From Microcoleaceae cyanobacterium UBA11344 (lineage in GTDB: Bacteria > Cyanobacteriota > Cyanobacteriia > Cyanobacteriales > Microcoleaceae): a stretch of DNA of 8,340 nucleotides. The stretch lies in NCBI GenBank assembly GCA_003483675.1, contig DMYK01000440.1:4835-13174 (forward strand), given 5' to 3'. The translations under genes and the position numbers were made by a program. Shown one piece after another: positions 1 through 5,481 of the stretch (within the stretch, counting starts at the first letter, position 1; every line of letters begins with the position of its first letter). Under the pieces are notes generated by a model that did not search any database, was not told the DNA's origin, and saw only the letters and a program-made list of their open reading frames with translations.

Positions 1-777
1 ACCTTGAGAATTGACAGGGCATCTGATGATTTGACATCCCTGGGATTGGGGGGAAGTGCGACAGGAACAGGCTTAAATACTCACCCTGAATATTGTCAAA
101 AAGTTGCAGCAATTATCTCGGAATTAATCGATCAACCCGTGAAACCAGCAAGGCATTTAATGGCTGCTATGCAGAGTATGGCACCGTTTGTAAATGTGTC
201 TGGCGCACTGCGAAATCTCGCTCAGGATTGCGTTAAAATGTCCCATGACTTGCGTTTGATGGACTCTGGGCCGAAAACGGGTTTGAAAGAAATTCAACTG
301 CCTCCTGTGCAACCTGGTTCGTCAATTATGCCGGGGAAATACAATCCTGTGATGGCGGAAATGACTTCGATGGTTTGTTTTCAAGTCATGGGTTATGATA
401 GTGCGATCGCCCTTGCCGCCCAAGCGGGACAATTAGAATTGAACGTGATGATGCCCCTGATCGCCTACAATCTGATTCACAGCATCGAAATTTTGGGCAA
501 TACGATTAGCGCCCTTACCACAAAATGCCTCGAAAAAATTGAAGCTAAGGGCGATCGATGTCTCGCTTATGCTGAAGGTAGTCTCGCCCTCGTTACCGCC
601 CTCAACACCCACATCGGTTATCTCAACGCCGCCGCCGTCGCTAAAGAATCCCTAGAAACCGGCAAATCTTTGCGGCAAATTGTGCTAGAACGTGGTTTAA
701 TGAGTGCAGAAGAATTGGCAAAAGTTCTCGATTTAGAGAAAATGAGTCAGATGCCGACATCTTCTGCTAACTCTTAG
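1..777 (+). CDS. aspA: Aspartate ammonia-lyase (aspartase), C-terminal part, 5' end outside window
   Basis: Cytoplasmic aspartase converts L-aspartate to fumarate and ammonia. It belongs to the aspartase/fumarase superfamily and acts as a homotetramer. About 258 codons are visible. The frame is open to the first base, so the TTG at position 4 is not a real start; a full-length enzyme of about 460-470 residues would begin roughly 200 codons upstream. Visible motifs are the GGSATGTGLNTHPEY segment near the left edge and the superfamily signature GSSIMPGKYNP at 316-348, the flexible loop that carries the catalytic serine. GQLELNVMMP follows, and near the C-terminus GKSLRQIVLERGLMSAEEL. The GQLELNVMMP and GKS-RQIVLERGL wording fits aspartase better than class II fumarase, although the two families are close. 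The loop has Tyr where Val is usual (GKYNP instead of GKVNP). No terminator-like hairpin follows the stop. The next gene starts 166 bases downstream, so the two may be transcribed together, but this is not shown. Confidence 0.9.
   Translation, partial: TLRIDRASDDLTSLGLGGSATGTGLNTHPEYCQKVAAIISELIDQPVKPARHLMAAMQSMAPFVNVSGALRNLAQDCVKMSHDLRLMDSGPKTGLKEIQLPPVQPGSSIMPGKYNPVMAEMTSMVCFQVMGYDSAIALAAQAGQLELNVMMPLIAYNLIHSIEILGNTISALTTKCLEKIEAKGDRCLAYAEGSLALVTALNTHIGYLNAAAVAKESLETGKSLRQIVLERGLMSAEELAKVLDLEKMSQMPTSSANS
403..410. repeat. HIP1 octamer GCGATCGC (first of seven)
   Basis: The highly iterated palindrome GCGATCGC typical of many cyanobacterial genomes occurs at 403, 1481, 2494, 3387, 6734, 7315 and 7953. 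Chance expectation in a window this size is about 0.1 copy. Six copies lie within genes and one (2494-2501) lies between genes. The density supports the cyanobacterial assignment. Confidence 0.9.
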
Positions 778-943
778 GCGTTTTGTGGCAGTTAGTGTCA
801 TATCATGTCTTATTAGTTTCTTTTTGTGTAATTTCAGATAGCGTAGGGGCGGGTTCACCAATATCTTTAATTTCCAGTCCCATATCTTCATAAACCCGCC
901 CCGCCCATGCACTTTTAGAGTCTAAAGTTTAGGAGCAACATTT
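778..943. repeat. Intergenic spacer with GGGGCGGGTT/AACCCGCCCC inverted repeat
   Basis: The gap between the aspartase gene and the next gene holds a perfect 10-bp inverted repeat, GGGGCGGGTT at 846-855 and AACCCGCCCC at 893-902, with a 37-base AT-rich interior. The GC-rich arms stand out from the surrounding sequence. From general knowledge, GTAGGGGCGGGTTT-type arms are scattered between genes in filamentous cyanobacteria, so this is probably a degenerate copy of a dispersed element; that family assignment is inference. A second small palindrome, TTTAGA-G-TCTAAA (914-926), lies just before the ribosome binding site of the next gene. Confidence 0.5.
914..926. promoter_or_regulatory. Small palindrome upstream of the 944 gene, possible operator
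   Basis: TTTAGA and TCTAAA form a perfect 6-bp inverted repeat around a single central G. It ends five bases before the Shine-Dalgarno AGGAG (931-935) of the gene starting at 944. The position would suit a translational or transcriptional control site, but a palindrome of this length can occur by chance and no matching regulator is visible. Confidence 0.2.
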
Positions 944-1270
944 ATGCGCGCAGGTTCTTTTGGAAAATTAACTCCAGATAGAGAGAATACAACACAAGTG
1001 ACATTTCATTATGTGGAAGGTCACACAGAAACCTTTACTCTTCCGATGCCTGCACGAGAGTTTCAAGAGCTAGTGCTGAATTTGTTAAACCAACCTTGGT
1101 TGACTTTTCATTTAAACGATCAAACTGTTTTTATCTGTACCGCAAGATTGGTAAAAGTCGAAGTAAAACCGCCGATTCCTGAACTTCAAGGTCAAGGAAT
1201 ATTCCCTAACTCCCAGCGAGTTAGTACCATGCAGCGGGCTGCTGCTGGTAGATTACCGATGGATACATAA
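944..1270 (+). CDS. Unrecognised small protein, 108 residues
   Basis: I do not recognise this protein and assign no function. It starts at ATG 944, eight bases after a good Shine-Dalgarno AGGAG (931-935), and ends at TAA 1268-1270. It has no signal peptide, no membrane segment and no metal-binding cysteine cluster (a single Cys). The first 75 residues alternate short hydrophobic and polar stretches (VTFHYVEGHTETFTLPMP, then WLTFHLNDQTVFICTARLVKVEVK), suggesting a compact mostly beta-stranded domain with one helix at about residues 37-49 (AREFQELVLNLLN). The last 30 residues are rich in Pro, Gln, Arg and Ala and look disordered. The strong ribosome binding site and sensible composition argue for a real gene. 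It lies between the aspartase and DUF362 genes on the same strand and could share a transcript with either. Confidence 0.7.
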   Translation: MRAGSFGKLTPDRENTTQVTFHYVEGHTETFTLPMPAREFQELVLNLLNQPWLTFHLNDQTVFICTARLVKVEVKPPIPELQGQGIFPNSQRVSTMQRAAAGRLPMDT

Positions 1271-1272
1271 GA

Positions 1273-1367
1273 GGGAACTGGGAATTGGGAATTGGGAATT
1301 CCCCATCACCAATTCCCATCACCAATTCCCCATCACCAATTCCCCATCACCAATTCCCCATAACCAT
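1273..1367. repeat. Palindromic heptamer repeat element (GGGAATT / CCCCATCACCAATT)
   Basis: The left half is four tandem heptamers: GGGAACT (1273-1279) and three GGGAATT (1280-1300). The right half is tandem CCCCATCACCAATT 14-mers at 1301-1314, 1315-1327 (one C short), 1328-1341 and 1342-1355, then a broken unit at 1356-1367. The right half is broadly complementary to the left (AATTCCC against GGGAATT), so the whole can fold into a hairpin with alternative registers. This resembles the short tandemly repeated repetitive (STRR) heptanucleotide sequences known from filamentous cyanobacteria. It fills the whole space between two genes and ends directly before the downstream ATG at 1369. Confidence 0.85.
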
Positions 1368-1368
1368 C

Positions 1369-2328
1369 ATGGCTGCTGTTAGTTTAATTCGTGCCAATTC
1401 ATACGATCGCCAAATCTTACAAGCATCTTTAGAAAATTTAATGGCACCTCTTGGCGGAATTTCAGCTTTTGTGAAAAAGGGCGATCGCGTTCTTCTCAAA
1501 CCCAATCTCCTCACAGGTTCTCGCCCTACAAAAGAATGCGTCACCCGCCCAGAATTGGTTTACTGTGTGGCGAAAATGGTGATAGAAGCAGGAGGAAAAC
1601 CGTTTTTAGGCGATAGTCCGGCCTTTGGTAGTGCAATGGGCGTAGCCAAAGCTAACGGGTATTTGCCGCTGCTAGAAGAACTGAATTTGCCAGTAGTAGA
1701 ATTTCAGGGAAAACGTTATGAAACTGTCAGCAAAGACTTTAATCATCTCCGACTTTGCAAGGAAGCAATGGAAGCAGATGTCGTAATTAATTTGCCAAAA
1801 TTGAAATCTCACGTCCAATTAACCGTGACAATGGGTGTCAAAAATTTGTTTGGCTGTGTTCCCGGCAAAATGAAGGCTTGGTGGCATATGGAAGCTGGCA
1901 AAGATAGCGCCAGATTTGGTCAAATGCTGGTAGAAACTGCACGCACAATTAACCCAAATTTGACTATTTTGGATGGAATTATTGGACATGAAGGTAACGG
2001 CCCAAGTGGCGGAGAACCTAGGTTTTTGGGAATTTTGGGCGCTTCAAGCGATGTGTTTGCTTTGGATAGAACGGTAGTTGAAATTATTAATGCCGATCCG
2101 ACGGCTGTTCCGACTGTAGCTGCGGCGATGAAGTTGGGACTTTGCTCGAATTTAGAGGCTATTGATTTTCCGCTTTTGCAGCCGGAAAGTCTGAAAGTTT
2201 TGGATTGGAAATTGCCGGAAAATATGATGCCGATCGACTTTGGTATGCCCCGCGTCATTAAGTCGGCCTTCAAGCACTTTTATATCCGGTTGATTAAAGA
2301 AAAGTTCAGCATCAAGGCTTCCCATTAG
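1369..2328 (+). CDS. DUF362 domain-containing protein, 319 residues, no ferredoxin domain
   Basis: This is a DUF362 family protein; the biochemical function of the family is not established. Family-type motifs are GDRVLLKPNLL (residues 38-48), a segment around residues 138-165 with INLPKLKSH then GVKNLFGCVPG, and DGIIGHEGNGPSGGEP (about 202-217). Some family members carry a C-terminal 4Fe-4S ferredoxin domain. Here the protein ends after a basic tail (KHFYIRLIKEKFSIKASH) and has no CxxCxxC cluster, so it is the short form. I chose ATG 1369 (MAAVSLIRA). The frame is open back to TTG 1285, but the extra 28 codons are only the translated tandem repeat (NSPSPIPI repeats). No Shine-Dalgarno sequence is visible because the repeat abuts the start, so initiation may be inefficient or leaderless. 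No signal peptide or membrane segment is evident. Its partner or pathway cannot be inferred from its neighbours. Confidence 0.85.
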   Translation: MAAVSLIRANSYDRQILQASLENLMAPLGGISAFVKKGDRVLLKPNLLTGSRPTKECVTRPELVYCVAKMVIEAGGKPFLGDSPAFGSAMGVAKANGYLPLLEELNLPVVEFQGKRYETVSKDFNHLRLCKEAMEADVVINLPKLKSHVQLTVTMGVKNLFGCVPGKMKAWWHMEAGKDSARFGQMLVETARTINPNLTILDGIIGHEGNGPSGGEPRFLGILGASSDVFALDRTVVEIINADPTAVPTVAAAMKLGLCSNLEAIDFPLLQPESLKVLDWKLPENMMPIDFGMPRVIKSAFKHFYIRLIKEKFSIKASH

Positions 2329-2373
2329 CGAATCGAGAAGGGATAAAATTTCTTTTTTATTCCTTCCCGTTCG
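2329..2373 (+). terminator. Stem-loop after the DUF362 gene, likely terminator
   Basis: GAAGGGATAAAA (2337-2348) pairs with TTTTATTCCTTC (2355-2366) over 12 positions including one G-T pair, with a six-base loop (TTTCTT). An outer CGAA/TTCG pairing (2329-2332 with 2370-2373) extends the structure. It starts directly after the stop codon. The T-run lies in the loop and 3' arm rather than after the stem, so it is not a textbook intrinsic terminator. Confidence 0.45.
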
Positions 2374-2544
2374 CCTTGTTAATTGTGAAGAAATATGATG
2401 GCTATGTTACAAGATATATATTTAGGTAAAATTTAAATAACTTTGTCATAAATCTTATAGTTTAAAGCATTTGGATCGCCGGATTCGGAAATCGCGATCG
2501 CTCTTGCTATGCTTGCTAGCTCGAAGCAGTTTGAGGATTCCACT

Positions 2545-2560
2545 TAGGTATAAATACCTA
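2545..2560. promoter_or_regulatory. Inverted repeat TAGGTAT-AA-ATACCTA, possible operator
   Basis: Perfect 7-bp arms around a two-base centre. It ends eight bases before a TTGATT hexamer (2569-2574) that could serve as a -35 element. The symmetry and position would suit a dimeric regulator, but no specific binding protein is recognised. Confidence 0.3.
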
Positions 2561-2568
2561 TAAAACAG

Positions 2569-2596
2569 TTGATTTTAACCAAATTTACCCTAAAAT
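2569..2596 (+). promoter_or_regulatory. Candidate sigma-70-type promoter
   Basis: TTGATT (2569-2574), a 16-base spacer and TAAAAT (2591-2596) match the -35/-10 pattern reasonably. A second candidate is TTGCAA (2688-2693), 18 bases, TATACA (2712-2717). Either would give an untranslated leader of about 200-320 bases before ATG 2919. Such matches are frequent in AT-rich spacers, so support is weak. Confidence 0.25.
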
Positions 2597-2918
2597 TGCG
2601 CTGAACTTTATAATTGACCGATCAATTGTAAAGAATCAGTAAAGCTCGACAAAGCTGATTAACATTTATACGTAGATTGCAAGATGATTGCAATATATCA
2701 AACAGGCATGGTATACAAGTTTAAAGCTCAAATCCAGTTCCTGTATCCATTTTAAGTATTAAATATCTCCGAAAAAGTGTCTGAAACACTTGTCGTATCA
2801 GGCGTGGAAACCTAAATTCGGTCGATGTCTGTTATGGCGATCGACAGCCGTTGTCAATTACACCAACGATTCACTACCACATCAACAGTAACAACTTAAA
2901 ACTAAGGAATATATAGCA

Positions 2919-4166
2919 ATGCCTACCAACAACAACCTGACAATCCTACAACCTCTACAAGCGAAGCTATTGCCAAACGGCAAAGTTTTACTCACCCGCA
3001 AGTTAATAGAAGCCGTCGTCGAATTAAGCCGTTATTGGGATGGTTCCATTACTGTGATGATGGAAGAGACGCAAGTAGATAACGGCAATATCGATCAAAA
3101 AATCTTCAATCTTAATGAATTGCCTTTCAAATTAGAGGTAATTTCTTTCGATCTCATCACGCCTGCTCTACTGAAACAGCACAAAAGTTCCCTAGTATTG
3201 GCAGTGCCGGGATACCGACAAAACCATATCAGTAAAGTCTGTAGTTTAGCTGGAGTTACCTGTATTTACGTTTCCGAATACACTTTGAAAACTCGCAAAC
3301 AAATTGCGACTGTGAGTGCGAGAAATCCCCTTATACGCCTGCGGAAAATGCTCTGGGAGCAAAATCAGGAAATCAAGCAGCGGGAAGCGATCGCAATGGC
3401 AGATGGATTGCAGTGCAACGGCACTCCTACCTACGAAGACTACAAGGGTCTCAATCCCAATCCACTATTTTTCTTTGACACGCGGATTAGCGAGGATATG
3501 TTAGCAACAGAAGCTGAAATTGAAAAGCGGACTGAAAACAGATCTGAAGATACGCCTCTGCGGTTGTTGTTCTCAGGTCGCCTAATTAAAATGAAAGGAG
3601 CCGATCATTTACTTTTAGTTGCTCAAGAACTTAAGCAAATGAAAGTAAACTTTGAAATGTTCATCAGCGGTGCTGGCGATTTAGAAAAGACGATGCACGA
3701 GACAATAGCAGCTAATCAACTTCAGAACTGCGTGAAAATGCTCGGCGTACCAGACTTTAAGACAGAGTTTTTCCCATTTGTCAAGCAGAATATTGATTTG
3801 TTTGTTTGCTGTCACCGGCAGGGCGATCCTTCCTGTACTTACATAGAAACTATGTCTTGTGGCGTGCCGATTGTTGGCTATGCTAACGAAGCATTCGAGG
3901 GAATTTCAGTAATGTCGGAGACTGGATGGGTTGTGCGAATGAATCAACCTAAACAGATGGCGAAGAAAATTGCAGAGCTCAGCCAGAACCGGGAAGCAAT
4001 TAAATCTATGTCGTTCAAGTCGCTGAAGTTTGCTCAACAACACACTTTTGAAAACACTTTTAAAGCTCGCGTAAAACATATGCAGCAGGTTATTGCCTAC
4101 TCAAGGCGGGCTAATCAAGCCACCGAAAGTCAATTATCCGATGATACCAATCAGATTTTTGCGTAA
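2919..4166 (+). CDS. GT4-type glycosyltransferase, 415 residues
   Basis: Predicted GT-B fold, retaining glycosyltransferase of family GT4, which transfers a sugar from a nucleotide donor to a glycan or lipid-linked acceptor. It is cytoplasmic or membrane-associated, with no membrane segment seen. The C-terminal half carries the donor-binding signature: LLFSGRLIKMKGADHLL around residues 216-232, with R221 and K226 as likely diphosphate contacts. SGAGDLE follows, then GDPSCTYIETMSCGVPIVGY around 302-321. The usual GT4 E-x7-E acid pair is altered: E310 is present, but Gly302 stands in the first Glu position and Asp303 is one residue further in. The N-terminal half is less typical and lacks the GGxE loop of many GT4 enzymes. 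The start ATG 2919 has AAGGA (2904-2908) ten bases upstream. The last 20 residues are polar and likely disordered. It converges on the minus-strand polysaccharide genes and probably belongs to the same surface-glycan locus, under its own promoter. Donor and acceptor are unknown. Confidence 0.85.
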   Translation: MPTNNNLTILQPLQAKLLPNGKVLLTRKLIEAVVELSRYWDGSITVMMEETQVDNGNIDQKIFNLNELPFKLEVISFDLITPALLKQHKSSLVLAVPGYRQNHISKVCSLAGVTCIYVSEYTLKTRKQIATVSARNPLIRLRKMLWEQNQEIKQREAIAMADGLQCNGTPTYEDYKGLNPNPLFFFDTRISEDMLATEAEIEKRTENRSEDTPLRLLFSGRLIKMKGADHLLLVAQELKQMKVNFEMFISGAGDLEKTMHETIAANQLQNCVKMLGVPDFKTEFFPFVKQNIDLFVCCHRQGDPSCTYIETMSCGVPIVGYANEAFEGISVMSETGWVVRMNQPKQMAKKIAELSQNREAIKSMSFKSLKFAQQHTFENTFKARVKHMQQVIAYSRRANQATESQLSDDTNQIFA

Positions 4167-4556
4167 TACCTGTCCTATAGTCCTGGATGCACTATCAACC
4201 TAAAAAAACTGGTTTATACCGATTTTCGTCAACCTCAAATGATGCAATTACCTCAAGAAACCTGGTTTTTGTATTCAGGACTAAACCAGTCGCGTATCTG
4301 GTGATTCTATGGATTTAGAGAAGCTGAACAGTCCCCAAAAAGATGAGATAAAGTCTAACGGTTTGACGTTGCAGTGCAGGTTCTATTCGCAAATAAGCTA
4401 GACAATAAGCCAAACTGAAGTTATGCCAAACAAGGCGTTAATTATAGATAAAGCACCCTGACAAGTTTAAAGTCACAAGTCAAAAAAATTAGTGACAATC
4501 TAAACTTTTTACTTTTTACTTGTGAGCACCCATAATTCACAAGCAATCTTGAAATT
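4167..4556. other. Gene-free region between convergent genes, with several inverted repeats
   Basis: No convincing gene is visible. The left part holds ACTGGTTTA (4208-4216) with its exact complement TAAACCAGT (4282-4290), the small palindrome AAACC-T-GGTTT (4258-4268) between them, and AGTCCTG (4179-4185) complementary to CAGGACT (4276-4282). AAACC-GGTTT palindromes are common between cyanobacterial genes. The right part holds a heptamer repeat element and terminator-like structure (4463-4525), listed separately. About 150 bases in the middle (4303-4460) show nothing I can interpret. Confidence 0.5.
4463..4525 (+). terminator. Heptamer-repeat stem-loop, likely terminator for the + strand gene
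   Basis: AAGTTTA (4463-4469) pairs with TAAACTT (4501-4507), and inside it GTCAC (4472-4476) pairs with GTGAC (4492-4496). The + strand then runs into T-rich ACTTTTT ACTTTTT, which suits an intrinsic terminator about 300 bases after the 4166 stop. An alternative fold pairs TCACAAGT (4473-4480) with ACTTGTGA (4518-4525). The sequence is built of heptamers: AAGTCAC AAGTCAA (4470-4483) and ACTTTTT ACTTTTT ACTTGTG (4504-4524), again of cyanobacterial STRR type. The minus strand has no T-run after the stem, so it would terminate minus-strand transcripts poorly. Confidence 0.5.
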
Positions 4557-5363
4557 TCAACCGTACAGCATTTCTTCCCTAGGTGCCGTGGCGTCTTTAG
4601 GATCGAACTGTTTTAATTTCAAAGCTTGTAGCAAAAACAGCCAGATATAAAGTGGATTCAACAACACATAGCGCTGCCAAAGACGCCTTGGTTCCATGAT
4701 CAGTCGAAACAGCCATTCCAAACCTATTCTAGATAAAAACTCAGGAGATTTCGCCAAATTACCGGCATGAAAATCATAGGCAGCACCTACAGCAATCAGC
4801 GGCATTGATAAATCGTCCCGGTATTCATAAGCCCAGACTTCTTGTCGCGGACACCCCAAACCAACAAAAGTAATTGCCGCCCCACTATTGCGAATTTTCT
4901 GGGCAATTTCCTGTTTCTCTTTGGGCGAAACTTGCCTAAATTTAGAAGGCTGAATCCCAGCAATAATTAACTTGGGAAAACGCTTGCAAAGATTTTGAGA
5001 TAAAGCATCTAGTACAGAAGCTTTAGAGCCGTATAAATAGATAGACAACCCTTCTTCGGCCGCACGTTCGCAGACTTTTAACATCGTATTCGGCCCGCAA
5101 ACGCGATCGGGCAATCCCGTATTGTAGAGCAAATTCATTGCCCACCTGACTGGTTGTCCATCTGGCAATACTAAGTCGATGTGATTGAGACGATAGCGGT
5201 GCGTTTTGTCAAGCACTCCAGTCATTACCCCGTGAACCGCTAAAGCCGAAACCGACATGGGTTTGCGGGTACGGGCTGCTGCAATAATTTTGCTAATCGC
5301 CGCTTCATAATTAACGGCGTTTATTAAGATTCCCAGAACATTCTTTTTACCCTGATCGATCAT
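4557..5363 (-). CDS. WecG/TagA/CpsF family glycosyltransferase (GT26), 268 residues
   Basis: Members of this family add the second sugar, often an N-acetylmannosamine-type residue, to a polyprenyl-diphosphate-linked sugar at the inner face of the membrane during polysaccharide or teichoic acid synthesis. Numbering from the start used here, motifs are VLGILINAVNYEAA (9-22), DGQPVRWA (68-75; the Asp fits the family's proposed catalytic base), RVCGPN (87-92), IYLYGS (108-113), VGLGCPRQEVWA (167-178) and VGAAYDFHAG (192-201). The C-terminal basic and aromatic segment, RIGLEWLFRLIMEPRRLWQRYVLL, matches the family's membrane-associating tail. The length is normal for the family. Two starts are possible. 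ATG 5400-5402 has GGAGG six bases away, but its extra 13 residues (MSVTSGASLKRCV) are out-of-frame translation of a decayed copy of the epimerase 3' end. ATG 5361-5363 has AGAGG six bases away and gives a family-like N-terminus, so I prefer it. It is the last visible gene of the minus-strand run. Confidence 0.9.
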   Translation of the reverse strand: MIDQGKKNVLGILINAVNYEAAISKIIAAARTRKPMSVSALAVHGVMTGVLDKTHRYRLNHIDLVLPDGQPVRWAMNLLYNTGLPDRVCGPNTMLKVCERAAEEGLSIYLYGSKASVLDALSQNLCKRFPKLIIAGIQPSKFRQVSPKEKQEIAQKIRNSGAAITFVGLGCPRQEVWAYEYRDDLSMPLIAVGAAYDFHAGNLAKSPEFLSRIGLEWLFRLIMEPRRLWQRYVLLNPLYIWLFLLQALKLKQFDPKDATAPREEMLYG

Positions 5364-5379
5364 TACACACCTCTTTAAG

Positions 5380-5481
5380 CTAGCACCCGAGGTAACACTC
5401 ATAAACTTCCTCCCGGATTTGTTTGACTTGGCCTTTAATTGTTTGGTTCAATTGCCAGTAAATGCTTTTTGCGCGGTTCAA
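5380..5481 (-). pseudogene. Decayed duplicate of the 3' end of the epimerase gene
   Basis: Reading on after the epimerase TGA (5482-5484) in the same frame gives 33 sense codons, then TAG (5380-5382). They contain VKQIREEVYECY, closely matching [12 protein letters not shown] near the true C-terminus. At DNA level, 5395-5427 matches 5521-5553 at 27 of 33 positions, offset by 126 bases (42 codons, in phase). There is no start codon or complete domain, so it is a remnant of a tandem duplication or of a lost paralogue. It overlaps the upstream alternative start and ribosome binding site of the wecG-like gene. Confidence 0.6.

Larger units (their letters stand above)
2374..2918. other. Gene-free region upstream of the 2919 glycosyltransferase
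   Basis: I find no convincing protein or RNA gene in these 545 bases; stop codons are dense in all frames. Content: a HIP1 site (2494-2501), a perfect inverted repeat TAGGTAT-AA-ATACCTA (2545-2560), two TTGCAA hexamers five bases apart (2677-2682 and 2688-2693), and AAGTGT-ctgaa-ACACTT (2775-2791). Two promoter-like hexamer pairs are listed separately. The length and number of symmetric sites fit a regulated promoter region with a long leader for the gene at 2919; this is inference. Confidence 0.5.

Noticed and set aside
4..6. TTG as start of the aspartase gene
   Set aside because: The frame is open to base 1, and the visible protein begins in the middle of a conserved domain; the N-terminal part lies outside the window.
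1301..1367. Regular direct repeats as a CRISPR array
   Set aside because: The 13-14 base units are contiguous with no unique spacers, and the unit is partly complementary to the heptamers beside it. This is a tandem repeat.
1285..1368. N-terminal extension of the DUF362 protein from TTG 1285
   Set aside because: The 28 residues are a translation of the intergenic tandem repeat. The family-like sequence starts at ATG 1369.
1920..2273. 117-codon minus-strand reading frame opposite the DUF362 gene
   Set aside because: It lies entirely antisense to a well-supported family protein and has no ribosome binding site or recognisable motif.
4309..4401. 30-codon reading frame starting at ATG 4309
   Set aside because: Too short, with a poor ribosome binding site and no recognisable features; it is expected by chance in a 390-base gap.
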